Assembly (NCBI GenBank): GCA_022448985.1 | Contig: JAKVCR010000034.1 | Coordinates: 24,746-88,745 of the forward strand | DNA from: Roseibacillus sp. | GTDB lineage: Bacteria > Verrucomicrobiota > Verrucomicrobiia > Verrucomicrobiales > Akkermansiaceae | Reading direction: 5' to 3' | DNA length: 64,000 nt | Program-made: the position numbers and the translations under genes | Part shown: positions 9,309 through 18,367 of the stretch, one piece after another | Numbering within the stretch: the stretch's first letter is position 1 | How the letters are laid out: every line of letters begins with the position of its first letter | The notes under the pieces: model-generated | Told to the model about the DNA's origin: nothing | The model's input: the letters and a program-made list of their open reading frames with translations, nothing else | The model's database searches: none

Positions 9309-9905
9309 CTAGACGTAGGCCAGTCCTTCCCCCACCGCGCGGACCTGCTCCTCGTTGTCGAGGAGCTCCTGGATGGGATCCCAGCGCCCGGCGGTCAGGG
9401 CCTGTCGGGCCGAGTCGGGCATCGTGACGGCGAAGCTGTGGTCCCCGTAGCTGACGGTCATGGCCTCCAGGTCGATGCGGATCTCCGTTCCGGGGTCCTC
9501 GCCGAGAGCGGTCCCGAGGGCCTCAATGTCCTCCCGGGAGGCTGAGACACAGGGCATACCGAGGGTGGTGGAGTTGCCGAAGAAAATCTCGGCAAAACTC
9601 TCTGCAATGATGGCGCGGAAGCCGGAACGATAGATGGCCTGGGGGGCATGCTCCCGGGACGATCCGCAGCCGAAGTTTGATCCGCTGAGCATGATGCTGG
9701 CCCCGGCAAACCTCGGGTCGTCGAGGGGATGGCCGGTGGGCTTGCCGTCCTGGTCGAAACGCACATCGTAGAAATGCGTGCCCGCGAGGTCGTCGAAGGT
9801 GACGCACTTCAGGTAGCGGGCCGGGATGATGCGGTCGGTGTCGATGTCATCCCCGGGGATATGGACGCCGGTGCCGGTGACTTGGGTGATCTGGTCGAGG
9901 GCCAT
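9309..9905 (-). CDS. leuD: 3-isopropylmalate dehydratase small subunit
   Basis: 198-aa LeuD, swivel-domain subunit of isopropylmalate isomerase in leucine synthesis. It shows GDDIDTDRIIPARYLK near the N-terminus and the active-site loop GSNFGCGSSREHAPQAI. The internal ATG at 9905 is chosen because the family begins just before this IDTDRI segment, while the longer open frame upstream is Arg/Ser/Pro-rich shadow. The large-subunit gene lies upstream on the same strand, separated by a TraB-family gene. Confidence 0.95.
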   Translation of the reverse strand: MALDQITQVTGTGVHIPGDDIDTDRIIPARYLKCVTFDDLAGTHFYDVRFDQDGKPTGHPLDDPRFAGASIMLSGSNFGCGSSREHAPQAIYRSGFRAIIAESFAEIFFGNSTTLGMPCVSASREDIEALGTALGEDPGTEIRIDLEAMTVSYGDHSFAVTMPDSARQALTAGRWDPIQELLDNEEQVRAVGEGLAYV

Positions 9906-9936
9906 GATGGTGGGTAAATCGGAGGAACGCGTGGGA

Positions 9937-10893
9937 TTACTTGAAGGCGGGCTTGACGGTGTAGCCCTTTTTCCTGAGGAGCTTCTGGACGGAGGCCTTG
10001 CCCGTGTAGTGGAGCGCACCGACCGCGAAGAAGTGGCTCTTGTCCTTGGCGCCTTGCATGAACTCGTCGGCCTTGTTCGCCATCCCGATGTTGCGGTCGT
10101 CGAGGAGGGATTTCATGAAGCGCTCGGTGAGTTCCTTGTTCTCCTCCACTTTTACCATCGCTTTTTTCATGACCTCTCCGAGATCCTTGGCGGTGCCGGT
10201 GAGGTAGGCGGCGAGCAATTCCTTGAACTGTTTTTCCCCTGCACCCGGGTCCTCCTTCATCTGCTTGATGGTTGCGGCGAGGAAAGCTTGCTGTTCCTTC
10301 TCATTGAGGACGTCGAAGATTTTCACCTGGGAGTCGGCGGTCTCAAGGGCATCGGTCTTCTTGCCAGCCTCTGTGGCGCGGGCCTGCAGGACAGCATCGA
10401 GAGCTTCCTTCCCCTGTAGTTCCGCGGGGGTATTTTTCATCAGATCGAGCATGGTGAGAGTTATCGTCACCACCCAGGTCTTCAGGGGCTGGAAGGGTTC
10501 GGCGTTGGCTTCGGGATTGATGCTCTTGAGCATGGCGTCGAGCTCCTTGCTCAGTTCCGGTCCGATGGCCCCGGAGAGGGTCTTCCCGTCCTTGCGCATC
10601 ATCAGCGGGGTAAGGGCGGCCTGGGCGGCGGGATCGAGATCAATCTCCGCGTAAAAGACATCGAGAGACTCAAAGGCTTTCTGGGCCCGGGGGTGGAGGG
10701 TGGTCACGCGCGGGTCACCGATGTGGATGGTTCCAAAGAGCCAGGAGGGCTTGGTGAGGCCCTTCCCTTCGACCTTCCAGAGGCAGGCCTTGGCGGGGTG
10801 TTTGAGGTCGGTGAGCGGGTCCTTGGCTGGTTTTTCGGCGAGGAGGGTGGCCGGGAGGAGGAAGAGGGGGGTGAGGAGGGCGAGGAGGCGCAT
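9937..10893 (-). CDS. TraB/GumN family secreted protein
   Basis: 318-aa protein with a signal peptide (LLALLTPLFLLPATLLA) and a TraB/GumN domain. The conserved paired motifs are GTIHIGD near residue 55 and GALHYTGKASV near the C-terminus; the Gly and His residues are the family signature, probably a metal-dependent hydrolase. The start at 10893 gives the signal peptide directly. The gene sits between leuC and leuD in the same orientation, 58 and 31 nt from them, so it is likely co-transcribed. Its substrate is unknown. Confidence 0.85.
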   Translation of the reverse strand: MRLLALLTPLFLLPATLLAEKPAKDPLTDLKHPAKACLWKVEGKGLTKPSWLFGTIHIGDPRVTTLHPRAQKAFESLDVFYAEIDLDPAAQAALTPLMMRKDGKTLSGAIGPELSKELDAMLKSINPEANAEPFQPLKTWVVTITLTMLDLMKNTPAELQGKEALDAVLQARATEAGKKTDALETADSQVKIFDVLNEKEQQAFLAATIKQMKEDPGAGEKQFKELLAAYLTGTAKDLGEVMKKAMVKVEENKELTERFMKSLLDDRNIGMANKADEFMQGAKDKSHFFAVGALHYTGKASVQKLLRKKGYTVKPAFK

Positions 10894-10951
10894 GGTAATA
10901 AAGTGGTTGTGGGTCAGGTTAAAAGGCCTGGGAAAGGGCCAGTTGGCAGGC

Positions 10952-12379
10952 CTAGACGGCAGCGGTTTCAGGCTCAACCTGGAAGACGTCCCGGGCGTCG
11001 GCGATTGCCCCGGAAACCGCCGCGGCGCAGACCATGACGGGGGACATCAGGACGGTGCGGCCGACGGGGGAACCCTGGCGCCCCTTGAAGTTCCGGTTGG
11101 AGGAAGAAGCGCAGAGCTGGTCTCCGACGAGTTTGTCGGGATTCATGGCCAGGCACATTGAGCAGCCCGCGGCTCGCCACTCGAAGCCGGCGTTCTCAAA
11201 GATCTTGTCGAGCCCTTCCCGCTCGCACTGGATGGCGGTGATCTGGGAGCCGGGAACGGCAATGGCCTTCACGCCCGGGGCCACCTTGTGCCCCTGGAGG
11301 AAGCGCGCAGCCTCCCGGAAGTCGGAGAGGCGCCCGTTGGTGCAGGAGCCGATGAAGGCTACGTCGATCTCCACGCCCTTGATGGGAGTGCCTCCTGGAA
11401 GTTGCATGTAGTCGAGGGCCTCCTGGAAACTGTGTCGTTCGGCGTCGCTGGTGGCGTTCGCGGGGTCGGGGATGGATTCCCCGATCCCGATGCCCTGGTC
11501 CGGCGAAATGCCCCAGGTCACGGTGGGTTCGATGTCGGCGGCATCGATGGTGACGACGTCGTCGTACTCGGCGTCGGGGTCGGAGGCGAAGGACTCCCAG
11601 CGCGCCACGGCACTGTCCCACTCCTCTTCCTTCGGGGCATGGGGGCGCCCCTTGAGAAACGCGAAGGTCTTGTCATCAGGATTGACGTAGCCGCAGCGCG
11701 CGCCGCCCTCGATAGCCATGTTGCAGACCGTCATGCGCTCCTCCATGGAGAAGTTTTCAAAGGTCGTGCCAGCGTACTCGTAGGCGTAGCCGATGCCGCC
11801 CTTGGCTCCGAGCATGCGGATGATGTGGAGGGTGACGTCCTTGGCGTAGACCCCGGGGCGGAGAGCACCGTTGACCTCGATGCGGCGGACCTTGAGGCTC
11901 TCCATGGCCATGGTCTGGGTCGCCAGCACGTCGCGGACCTGGGTCGTGCCGATCCCGAAGGCGATGGCTCCGAAGGCCCCGTGGGTGGCGGTGTGGGAAT
12001 CGCCGCAGGCGATGGTGGTGCCGGGCTGGGTGATGCCCTGCTCGGGGCCGACCACGTGCACGATGCCCTGTTTCCCGGAAGCGAGGTCGAAGTAGGTCAC
12101 CCCGAAGTCATCCGCGTTCCTGCGCAGGGCCTCCATCATCTCGGCAGCCAGGGGGTCGGCGGGGGCATCCTGGTCAATGGTGGGGACGATGTGATCGACC
12201 GTTGCGAAGGTCCGGTGGGGGTACTTCACCTTGAGCCCGAGGTCACGGATCATTCCGAAGGCCTGGGGGCTGGTGACCTCGTGGATGAGGTGAGTCCCGA
12301 TGAAGAGCTGGGTGCGGCCGTCGCCCAGGGTGCCCACCGTATGAGCATCCCAGACTTTCTGGTAGAGGGTCTTTCCCAT
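10952..12379 (-). CDS. leuC: 3-isopropylmalate dehydratase large subunit
   Basis: 475-aa LeuC, the aconitase-type iron-sulfur subunit that isomerises 2-isopropylmalate to 3-isopropylmalate. It starts [13 protein letters not shown]. Fe-S ligands are visible in [16 protein letters not shown] (about residue 350) and [13 protein letters not shown] (about 410). Substrate and family motifs such as [13 protein letters not shown] are intact. Length is standard. It leads the leuC-traB-leuD cluster. A seven-base-pair hairpin lies 5 nt upstream of the ATG and may control translation. Confidence 0.96.
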   Translation of the reverse strand: MGKTLYQKVWDAHTVGTLGDGRTQLFIGTHLIHEVTSPQAFGMIRDLGLKVKYPHRTFATVDHIVPTIDQDAPADPLAAEMMEALRRNADDFGVTYFDLASGKQGIVHVVGPEQGITQPGTTIACGDSHTATHGAFGAIAFGIGTTQVRDVLATQTMAMESLKVRRIEVNGALRPGVYAKDVTLHIIRMLGAKGGIGYAYEYAGTTFENFSMEERMTVCNMAIEGGARCGYVNPDDKTFAFLKGRPHAPKEEEWDSAVARWESFASDPDAEYDDVVTIDAADIEPTVTWGISPDQGIGIGESIPDPANATSDAERHSFQEALDYMQLPGGTPIKGVEIDVAFIGSCTNGRLSDFREAARFLQGHKVAPGVKAIAVPGSQITAIQCEREGLDKIFENAGFEWRAAGCSMCLAMNPDKLVGDQLCASSSNRNFKGRQGSPVGRTVLMSPVMVCAAAVSGAIADARDVFQVEPETAAV

Positions 12380-12384
12380 GTGGT

Positions 12385-12406
12385 CCCCGTCTGCTCGGGG
12401 ACGGGG
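12385..12406 (-). promoter_or_regulatory. Hairpin over the leuC ribosome-binding region
   Basis: On the minus strand, CCCCGTC (12406-12400) and GACGGGG (12391-12385) form a perfect 7-bp GC-rich stem with an 8-nt loop. The 3' arm ends 5 nt before the leuC ATG, exactly where a ribosome-binding site would sit. A regulatory role is inferred. Confidence 0.4.
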
Positions 12407-12586
12407 AACGTGCTCTGAAATGTGGGTCCGGGCAAGTCACAAGTAGAACCATTCGCCTTCAGGCCCGGCGGGGGAAGGGGGGCGTTGTCCTGTCCGAGGA
12501 TGCTGGAGAGGCAGGATTCCCCGCGCGGGGCCTTCCGGAGTCTTTTGGCGTGAATAGGACACCTACGGGCGTATCATGTCACGGCC

Positions 12587-13885
12587 ATGTTTGAGGTGCG
12601 CGATAGGCCGCAGATGGTCGAGAAGGCTCTCCTCGTACGCATTTGTTTCGACAAGCGTGAGGAGGAGGAGTCGCGCAGCCTGCTTGCGGAACTGGGCGAG
12701 CTGGTCGCTACGCTCGGCATCGGGGTGGTGGACACCCAGTTGGTGCGGGCCCGTGAAATGCACAAGAAGTTCCTTTGCGGCACAGGCAAGGCGGAGGAGG
12801 TGTCCGCGCATGCACGGGAACTGGGGTGTGATTGTATCGTCTTTGACAATGAGCTGGCTCCCAGCCAGCAACGCGAGTGGGAGGAAGCAGCCAACATGGC
12901 CGTGATTGACCGGGAGGAGGTTATTCTCGATATCTTTGCCCGGCGGGCGCAGACCAAGGAGGCCCGGTTGCAGGTTGAACTGGCCCGCATGCAGTATGCC
13001 CTTCCCCGCATGGCCCGCATGTGGGGCCACCTCGATCGGGAGGGTGGCGGGGGTTCCGGGGGATCGGCTGCGGCCCGGGGAATGGGGGAACAGCAGATTG
13101 AGGTTGATCGCCGCCTGGCGCGCAAGCGCATCGATCGGATCAAGGAAGACCTCCAGGTGGTGCGCCGGCAGCGTGCTACCCAGCGCAAGGAGCGCCAGAA
13201 ATCGGCAGCGCCCCACGCCGCCATCGTGGGTTACACCAATGCTGGCAAATCAACTCTGCTCAATCATCTTGCCGGGTCGGAGGTCCTGGAGGCGGACATG
13301 CTCTTTGCCACCCTGGATCCCACCACCCGGCGTATTGATCTGCCGGACGGGCAGGAACTGCTTTTGACCGATACGGTGGGATTTGTTCGGAATCTTCCGC
13401 ATCGCCTCGTGGAGGCTTTCAAGGCCACGCTTGAGGAGGCGGTGCTGGCCGACTTCCTGGTGCATGTCCTCGACGCAAGCGAACCTGAACTGGAACGGCT
13501 TTGCGGGACCACCTTGGAAGTGATGGCGGAACTCGGGGCGGAGGACAAACCGGTGCTCACCGTTCTGAACAAGATAGACCTGGTGGAGGATCCGCAGCGC
13601 CTCAGGGCTCTGCAAGTGCAGTTTCCAGAGGCGGTTTCAATTTCGGCGCGGAGCGGGGAGGGTCTTGATGCACTGCAACACACCTTCATCGAATACCTGT
13701 CGCAGGCGGTGACGAGACGGCGCTACCGGATACCACAGCACCGTGGCGATCTGGTTTCCCTTTTGCACGCGGAAGCGAAGGTGCTGGAGACCGCCTACGA
13801 GGGGAATGACGTGGTGGTGGAAGCGCTGGTAAGCAGTGAGATAGAGGGCCGCCTGAGGGGGATTGGGGAAGTAGAGGTGGCCTAG
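12587..13885 (+). CDS. hflX: Ribosome-associated GTPase HflX
   Basis: 432-aa HflX, a GTPase that binds and splits stalled or heat-damaged 70S ribosomes. The N-terminal HflX domain (about residues 20-190) includes FDNELAPSQQREWEEAANM-like sequence and RKRIDRIKEDL. The G domain follows with G1 GYTNAGKST (about 213-221), G3 DTVGFVRNLPH and G4 NKID. Switch II carries the typical LVEAFKATLEEA. A TATCAT hexamer lies 11 nt before the ATG, leaving very little leader. It stands alone, divergent from leuC. Confidence 0.95.
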   Translation: MFEVRDRPQMVEKALLVRICFDKREEEESRSLLAELGELVATLGIGVVDTQLVRAREMHKKFLCGTGKAEEVSAHARELGCDCIVFDNELAPSQQREWEEAANMAVIDREEVILDIFARRAQTKEARLQVELARMQYALPRMARMWGHLDREGGGGSGGSAAARGMGEQQIEVDRRLARKRIDRIKEDLQVVRRQRATQRKERQKSAAPHAAIVGYTNAGKSTLLNHLAGSEVLEADMLFATLDPTTRRIDLPDGQELLLTDTVGFVRNLPHRLVEAFKATLEEAVLADFLVHVLDASEPELERLCGTTLEVMAELGAEDKPVLTVLNKIDLVEDPQRLRALQVQFPEAVSISARSGEGLDALQHTFIEYLSQAVTRRRYRIPQHRGDLVSLLHAEAKVLETAYEGNDVVVEALVSSEIEGRLRGIGEVEVA

Positions 13886-13963
13886 CTGCCCTTTTCTTTA
13901 AAATTCCGCAAAAAGTGGATCAATTGCCTTTCTCCTGCGTAGCACGGAAGACGAGGTCATTTA

Positions 13964-13975
13964 ATTTGATCAAAT
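13964..13975. promoter_or_regulatory. 12-bp perfect palindrome upstream of the L,D-transpeptidase
   Basis: ATTTGATCAAAT is a perfect palindrome in an AT-rich patch about 105 nt before the L,D-transpeptidase ATG. It could be an operator, but it lacks the four-base gap of an FNR box (TTGAT-N4-ATCAA), and a 12-bp palindrome may arise by chance. Confidence 0.2.
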
Positions 13976-14080
13976 CGTGTCGTCACGCGTCTCATGCAGG
14001 AGTGGCGGACCGCAGGTGGCTTGGCAAATGCCGGGAACTCGGTTAACTTGGTCGCCGCGATACCAGTCGTCTCCGCTTTA

Positions 14081-15373
14081 ATGATCTCCAATGTTCATCC
14101 ATGCCGTGGGGCTTTTTCCGTGCTCGTTCTTCTTGTGCTGCTTCTTCCGGAGGCCCTTGCGAGTCCGGAGAAAGATCCGCTTCTGAGGCAGGGTCTGCCC
14201 GTTCCGCCCGGAGAGCCCTTTCCTTCTCTCCTGGAGCAGACCCTTCTACGTGTTGAACGTGAGGATCCCCGGGATTCTGCTTCAGCTGCAGACGAGGAAC
14301 CTGAGAATGGGGTCGTGGTTGAGGCCGAGGTTTCCGATGAAAGGGACCTGGCCAAGGCCAAGGTCCGCGATGCAAAGGCTGATGCCGAGGTAGAGACTGC
14401 GCGGGATCGTACCATGAAGCCCAGGGACGTGGAGACCACTGTGCGTCTGCAGATTTACCTCGACGAGAAGCAGTTTGGTCCTGGTTTTATCGATGGCAAG
14501 CCCGGCAAATTCACGACCAAGGCAGTGCATTCCTACAATCGCAGCGTGGGCCGGATGCCCGACGACTGGGGTGCACTCATCTCGGAGGCCACCCGTAGGG
14601 AGGGAGAAACCTACGCCATAGCGATCGTTCCTGATTCCGCCACGGCATGGGTGAATCCGGCACTGCCCTTCGAATACTCCGAGCAGGCCAAGGAGGAGAG
14701 ATTGTCATACCGGAGTTATCTGGAGTTCATGGCCGAGCGCTACCATACCTCCGAGACCTTTCTGATCGAGCTTAACGGAACAAAGACGGCGAACGGCGTC
14801 AAACCGCGGAGGGCCCTGAGGGTTCCTAACGTGACCCCCTTCCTGATTGAAAAACTTGCGAAGGGGCGGACGCACAGGGAGGACCAGACGCTGAGTGCAC
14901 GCACAGTGGTGATCGATACCAGGGGGCGTAATCTCTTCATTTACCAGAAGGGAACCGCGCCGGTGGTGCCGGGTGCGGCGGTAGTGCTTGCTGAGAAGAA
15001 CGAAGATTTCGAGCCACAGAAGCTGATTGCGATGTTCCCCATCACCCCGGGCAAGGTGCAGCACACCCACCGGGGGGAATGGGCGGTGGCCAATTGCTTC
15101 GAGCTGCCGAGTTGGTACTATGACCAGCAACTTCTGGAGACGGGTGTGCGGAGCAAGGACCGGAGCAAGGTCCTGCAGATTCCACCGGGCCCGAACGTTC
15201 CAGTGGGCATCATGTGGTCAGGCCTCACCAAGTCGGGGATCGGGATTCACGGCACGGCCAGTCCCCGCACGATTGGGCGCTCTCTCAGCGCAGGCTGCAT
15301 TCGGCTTGCCAACTGGGACGCCGCCCGCTTTCCCAGCCTGGTAAGGCCCGGGGCGCGGGTGGTCATCCGGTGA
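14081..15373 (+). CDS. L,D-transpeptidase (YkuD domain) with signal peptide
   Basis: 430-aa secreted L,D-transpeptidase. The ATG at 14081 is chosen because it directly precedes a signal peptide (GAFSVLVLLVLLLPEALAS). A glutamate-rich linker follows, then a possible peptidoglycan-binding helical segment (about 120-160; QIYLDEKQFGPGFIDGKPG). The catalytic YkuD motif is near the C-terminus: IHGTASPRTIG, then SLSAGCIRL with the nucleophilic cysteine. Such enzymes make 3-3 crosslinks in peptidoglycan or attach proteins to it. It lies 63 nt upstream of the PPIase gene. Confidence 0.88.
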   Translation: MISNVHPCRGAFSVLVLLVLLLPEALASPEKDPLLRQGLPVPPGEPFPSLLEQTLLRVEREDPRDSASAADEEPENGVVVEAEVSDERDLAKAKVRDAKADAEVETARDRTMKPRDVETTVRLQIYLDEKQFGPGFIDGKPGKFTTKAVHSYNRSVGRMPDDWGALISEATRREGETYAIAIVPDSATAWVNPALPFEYSEQAKEERLSYRSYLEFMAERYHTSETFLIELNGTKTANGVKPRRALRVPNVTPFLIEKLAKGRTHREDQTLSARTVVIDTRGRNLFIYQKGTAPVVPGAAVVLAEKNEDFEPQKLIAMFPITPGKVQHTHRGEWAVANCFELPSWYYDQQLLETGVRSKDRSKVLQIPPGPNVPVGIMWSGLTKSGIGIHGTASPRTIGRSLSAGCIRLANWDAARFPSLVRPGARVVIR

Positions 15374-15435
15374 GGAAAACGAGCAGGGGGATTTGACGCT
15401 CGGCAATTTGTGGCCTCTCAGGAACAATCCGGGCC

Positions 15436-16530
15436 GTGCCCGAACCTGCCTCTGCCTCCACGCGCTCCATGGTGGACAAGGGTGCCATGGTGCGGGCGGT
15501 GCTTTACTCGATCGTGATCCTGTATCTCGTGGTTGACCTCTTTCTCATTGGAGGGCCTCTCCGTCGCTCCTTTGCGCGGAAGGCGCCGAATAGCTCCGAG
15601 GTGATCGAGGCGGCAAAGGGAGCGGGGGTGGTGGCCCGGATCCATTATCAGCCGATCCTGCTCACCCAGGTGGATCGCCGGGTGGAAGAAAACCTCTGGC
15701 GGGCTGGCCGCATGGGGGAGGAGCTCTCGCGGGAAGACCGACTCCTCCTGCGGCGGGCGGCCCTGAATGAACTCATCGATCTGCACCTGCTGCGAATCAA
15801 AGTGCGCTTCAGCCAGTCAGAGGTGCCCGTTGCTGAGACGGAGATCGAGGCTGAACTGGCTCGCTTTACCCGCCGGTTTCCGAGTGAGGCGGCCTACCTC
15901 GCATCCCTTGAGGAACTGGGCTGGAGCGAGAAGGAACTGCGCTACCGCATCGCGGCCCGGATTCAGCAGGAGAAGTATCTCGAGAACATGATCGAAATCG
16001 AAGTCAGTGAGGAGGAGGCCGAAATCTGGTTTAAGGAAAACAGGCATCGACTGGGTCACCCCGAGCGGGTGCGTGCGCGGCATATCTTCCGCTCCACGGC
16101 CGGTCTGGATGGGGAGGAGGCCGAGGCAGTGGGCAGGAGCCTGCGTGAGGCCCTGCACGAGTTGGAACAGGGAGCGGAATTTGCCGAATTGGCCCGCCGG
16201 CTGAGTGAGGATGAGCGGACCAGGGATGCCGGGGGCGATCTCGGCTGGTTGCAGCGTGAGCGTATTCCGGCAGGCCTGGGGGAGGGACTTTTCTCAGCGG
16301 AGGTCAAAATGCCCTCCCTTGTACGGAGTAAGATTGGCTGGCACATCCTGGAGGTTCTCGAAAAGAAGGTAGCCCTCGAGCGCGGCTATGCAGAAGCGCG
16401 CGAAGAAGTCCTGGCGGCTCTTGAGGCGGTCAAACGGCGAGACGGGCTCCGGGCATACCGCAGGGGACTTCGCGAGCGGGAGAAAAAATACGTTGAGGTT
16501 TTTTTCGATGTCCTGGAGCGTGGACTTTAG
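15436..16530 (+). CDS. SurA/parvulin-type peptidyl-prolyl isomerase, membrane anchored
   Basis: 364-aa protein with one N-terminal transmembrane anchor (VLYSIVILYLVVDLFLIGG, about residues 20-40). A SurA-like helical chaperone region (about 70-200) and a parvulin domain (about 210-310) follow. The parvulin domain has RVRARHIFRS, AEFAELARRLSED, GGDLGWLQRERIP and a closing GWHILEV strand. It probably assists folding of envelope proteins. The GTG at 15436 is used; an ATG at 15469 would drop 11 residues. A TTGACG/TCTCAG pair upstream (15393-15421) is a weak promoter candidate. Confidence 0.85.
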   Translation: MPEPASASTRSMVDKGAMVRAVLYSIVILYLVVDLFLIGGPLRRSFARKAPNSSEVIEAAKGAGVVARIHYQPILLTQVDRRVEENLWRAGRMGEELSREDRLLLRRAALNELIDLHLLRIKVRFSQSEVPVAETEIEAELARFTRRFPSEAAYLASLEELGWSEKELRYRIAARIQQEKYLENMIEIEVSEEEAEIWFKENRHRLGHPERVRARHIFRSTAGLDGEEAEAVGRSLREALHELEQGAEFAELARRLSEDERTRDAGGDLGWLQRERIPAGLGEGLFSAEVKMPSLVRSKIGWHILEVLEKKVALERGYAEAREEVLAALEAVKRRDGLRAYRRGLREREKKYVEVFFDVLERGL

Positions 16531-16578
16531 GGATCGGAAACACGGTTGTGAGATTCGGACCGTGGTTCGCCCTGGCTC

Positions 16579-16611
16579 GCAAAAAAAGGCCGGCGTGTGG
16601 ACGCGGGCCTT
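16579..16611 (-). terminator. Intrinsic terminator of the pseudopilin gene
   Basis: The stem AAGGCC/GGCCTT (16586-16591 with 16606-16611) continues after one mismatch with GCG/CGC around a 6-nt loop. On the minus strand it is followed by a run of seven U (16581-16587). It lies about 25 nt past the pseudopilin stop. Confidence 0.7.
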
Positions 16612-16635
16612 CTGCTCAGGTTGTAGAAAGGTTCC

Positions 16636-17337
16636 TTATCTTCCCGGTTGAGGCTGCTTCAGGAGTTCCGCGGGGCTTTCCCCGTCCCATGCGTCGGCCT
16701 GGGCGGAGAGGATGTCCTTCTTGGATCCGTCGAGGACCTTGCCATCGCTGGGACGCATGCGCAGGGCCTTGCAGGAGTTGTCGATATGACACACGACGAC
16801 CTTCTGGTCCCAGGTGTCCCGATCCCACTCGGAGGTATCCTTTTTGTATCCGTCAAGAATGAGGGGACGAGAACCCGATTTCAGGTTGGTCTGATCGGTA
16901 AGGTAGGCCCAGTGGCAGTCACCTTCCTCAAGGATCAGGTCTGCTTGCACCACTCCGCCTTCCTTGACCTTGTCGTCCGGAGCGCCCTTGGCCGCACAGG
17001 CCGAGTTCTTGACCCAGAAGATCTTCTCCGACTCGGTACCTCCGGCGAGAAACATCTGCCGGAAGTAATCGTTGGAGTAGGTCGATCCAGTTCCACCTTC
17101 CGAGACGTACTCTGCGGTATCGTCGCTGGGATACTGGCCGTCAAAGTCAGTGGCGAAGGAATCCAGCGCCAGTTTGACTTGTTTTGCATTGTTGATGGCG
17201 TCCACGAGGGCAGCACGCTTCAGAGCCTTGAAGATCTGAGGCGTGGCCAGCGCGGCGAGTGCGACAATGATCGCAATCACCACAAGAAGCTCCACGAGAG
17301 TGAAGCCCTTGCGCCTGCTGCTTGTTGCAATGTTCAT
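16636..17337 (-). CDS. Type II secretion / pseudopilin-like protein with prepilin N-terminus
   Basis: 233-aa GspG-like protein. The class III prepilin signal is clear: basic leader, cleavage after Gly in RRKGFTLVELL, and the +5 Glu, followed by a hydrophobic helix (VVIAIIVALAALATPQIF). The globular part is longer than in classical GspG and contains TDFDGQYPSDD. Verrucomicrobia carry many such single prepilin genes away from secretion operons, and there are no pilus or secretion genes beside it. A terminator follows the stop codon. Role unknown. Confidence 0.85.
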   Translation of the reverse strand: MNIATSSRRKGFTLVELLVVIAIIVALAALATPQIFKALKRAALVDAINNAKQVKLALDSFATDFDGQYPSDDTAEYVSEGGTGSTYSNDYFRQMFLAGGTESEKIFWVKNSACAAKGAPDDKVKEGGVVQADLILEEGDCHWAYLTDQTNLKSGSRPLILDGYKKDTSEWDRDTWDQKVVVCHIDNSCKALRMRPSDGKVLDGSKKDILSAQADAWDGESPAELLKQPQPGR

Positions 17338-17372
17338 TTTTATCCGGGGTTTGCTTGTTTGTTGTTTTATGT

Positions 17373-17402
17373 GCGTCGCGCTGTAACGCGCCGCGGTTTT
17401 TT
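17373..17402 (+). other. Terminator-like hairpin in the leader of the pseudopilin gene
   Basis: GCGTCGCG (17373-17380) pairs with CGCGCCGC (17387-17394) with one mismatch and is followed by GGTTTTTT on the plus strand. No plus-strand gene ends here, so it would act on antisense transcription or be part of the pseudopilin 5' leader. Confidence 0.35.
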
Positions 17403-17474
17403 ATGTAGGCGCGTTCGGTACACACCCTTCATCGGATGCTAACTTTCGCCACAACGCGAACAAGGGGAAAAAGC

Positions 17475-18257
17475 TCAGGAAGTCCCCAAATTGCTACCCA
17501 AAAAGGTTAGCGTTTCCTCAGTCGTTTTTCCGGCGCTGAGGATGGCTTCACGTTGTTTCCCGACCAGTTCTTCGATGCCTGTCCGGGAGAGCATCAGCAT
17601 GGCCTCCATTTCGGCCGCGGTGAACACATTCTCCTCGCCGCTTCCCTGCAGTTCGACGAAATTTCCGTCTTCCGTCATGACGACATTGAAATCGACCGCG
17701 GCGTCCCGGTCTTCGGGATAATCCAGATCGAGGACCGGAGAGCCTTCCCAGACCCCGGCGCTCACCGCTGCCACGAGCTGCGTGAGGGGGAATTCGCTTA
17801 CACCCCCTGCTCCGATGAGACCATTTAACGCGATGGCGAGGGCCACGCAGCCACCGGTAATTGAGGCGGTCCGGGTGCCTCCATCGGCCTGCAAGACGTC
17901 GCAATCGACCCATACCGTCCGAGGGCCGAGTTTTTTGAGATCGGTAACGGCCCGGAGAGCGCGACCGATCAGGCGCTGAATCTCGGACGAGCGCCCATCG
18001 AGTTTGCCACGGGCAATGTCACGTGTCTTGCGGTCAGGGGTGGAGTAGGGGAGCATGCTGTACTCTGCGGTGACCCAGCCTCCCGCCACACTCTGGGCTT
18101 TCATCCAGCGCGGAATGTCCTCCTGCACGGTGGCGGCGCAGATAACACGGGTATTACCGAAGCTCACGAGGACGGAGCCCGCGGCGTGGGGGGCGACGTC
18201 AGGCACAAAGGAAACGGGGCGGAGTTGGCCGGGTTCGCGACCGTCGGAGCGAGGCAT
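17475..18257 (-). CDS. rph: Ribonuclease PH
   Basis: 260-aa RNase PH, a phosphorolytic 3'-5' exoribonuclease that trims tRNA 3' ends. It shows GSVLVSFGNTRVICAATVQE, the GGWVTAEYSMLPYSTP segment, RSSEIQRLIGRALRAV with the conserved Arg residues, WVDCDVLQADGGTRTASI and DLDYPEDRDAAVD. Its length matches the family. The predicted promoter places the transcription start at the ATG itself. It is divergent from lpxK. Confidence 0.96.
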   Translation of the reverse strand: MPRSDGREPGQLRPVSFVPDVAPHAAGSVLVSFGNTRVICAATVQEDIPRWMKAQSVAGGWVTAEYSMLPYSTPDRKTRDIARGKLDGRSSEIQRLIGRALRAVTDLKKLGPRTVWVDCDVLQADGGTRTASITGGCVALAIALNGLIGAGGVSEFPLTQLVAAVSAGVWEGSPVLDLDYPEDRDAAVDFNVVMTEDGNFVELQGSGEENVFTAAEMEAMLMLSRTGIEELVGKQREAILSAGKTTEETLTFLGSNLGTS

Positions 18258-18263
18258 GGCTGC

Positions 18264-18291
18264 AGGTTAGCCCGGGGTGGGGAGGCCGCAA
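18264..18291 (-). promoter_or_regulatory. Candidate leaderless promoter of rph
   Basis: On the minus strand, TTGCGG (18291-18286), a 16-nt spacer, then TAACCT (18269-18264). The -10 ends 6 nt before the ATG at 18257, so the expected start of transcription coincides with the start codon. Confidence 0.4.
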
Positions 18292-18367
18292 GGGGGGAAA
18301 GATGAAAGGCAGGACATTCCGACTTTCGCACCTTCCCACCGTCTGATCGGTCCGCTAGCCTCTGGTC

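Noticed and set aside
11288..12418. 376-aa plus-strand open frame
   Set aside because: Antisense to leuC; Gly/Val/Asp-rich and without motifs.
12519..12530. CCCCGCGCGGGG palindrome before hflX
   Set aside because: No loop and no T-run, so not a terminator; GC-rich palindromes of this size occur by chance in this base composition.
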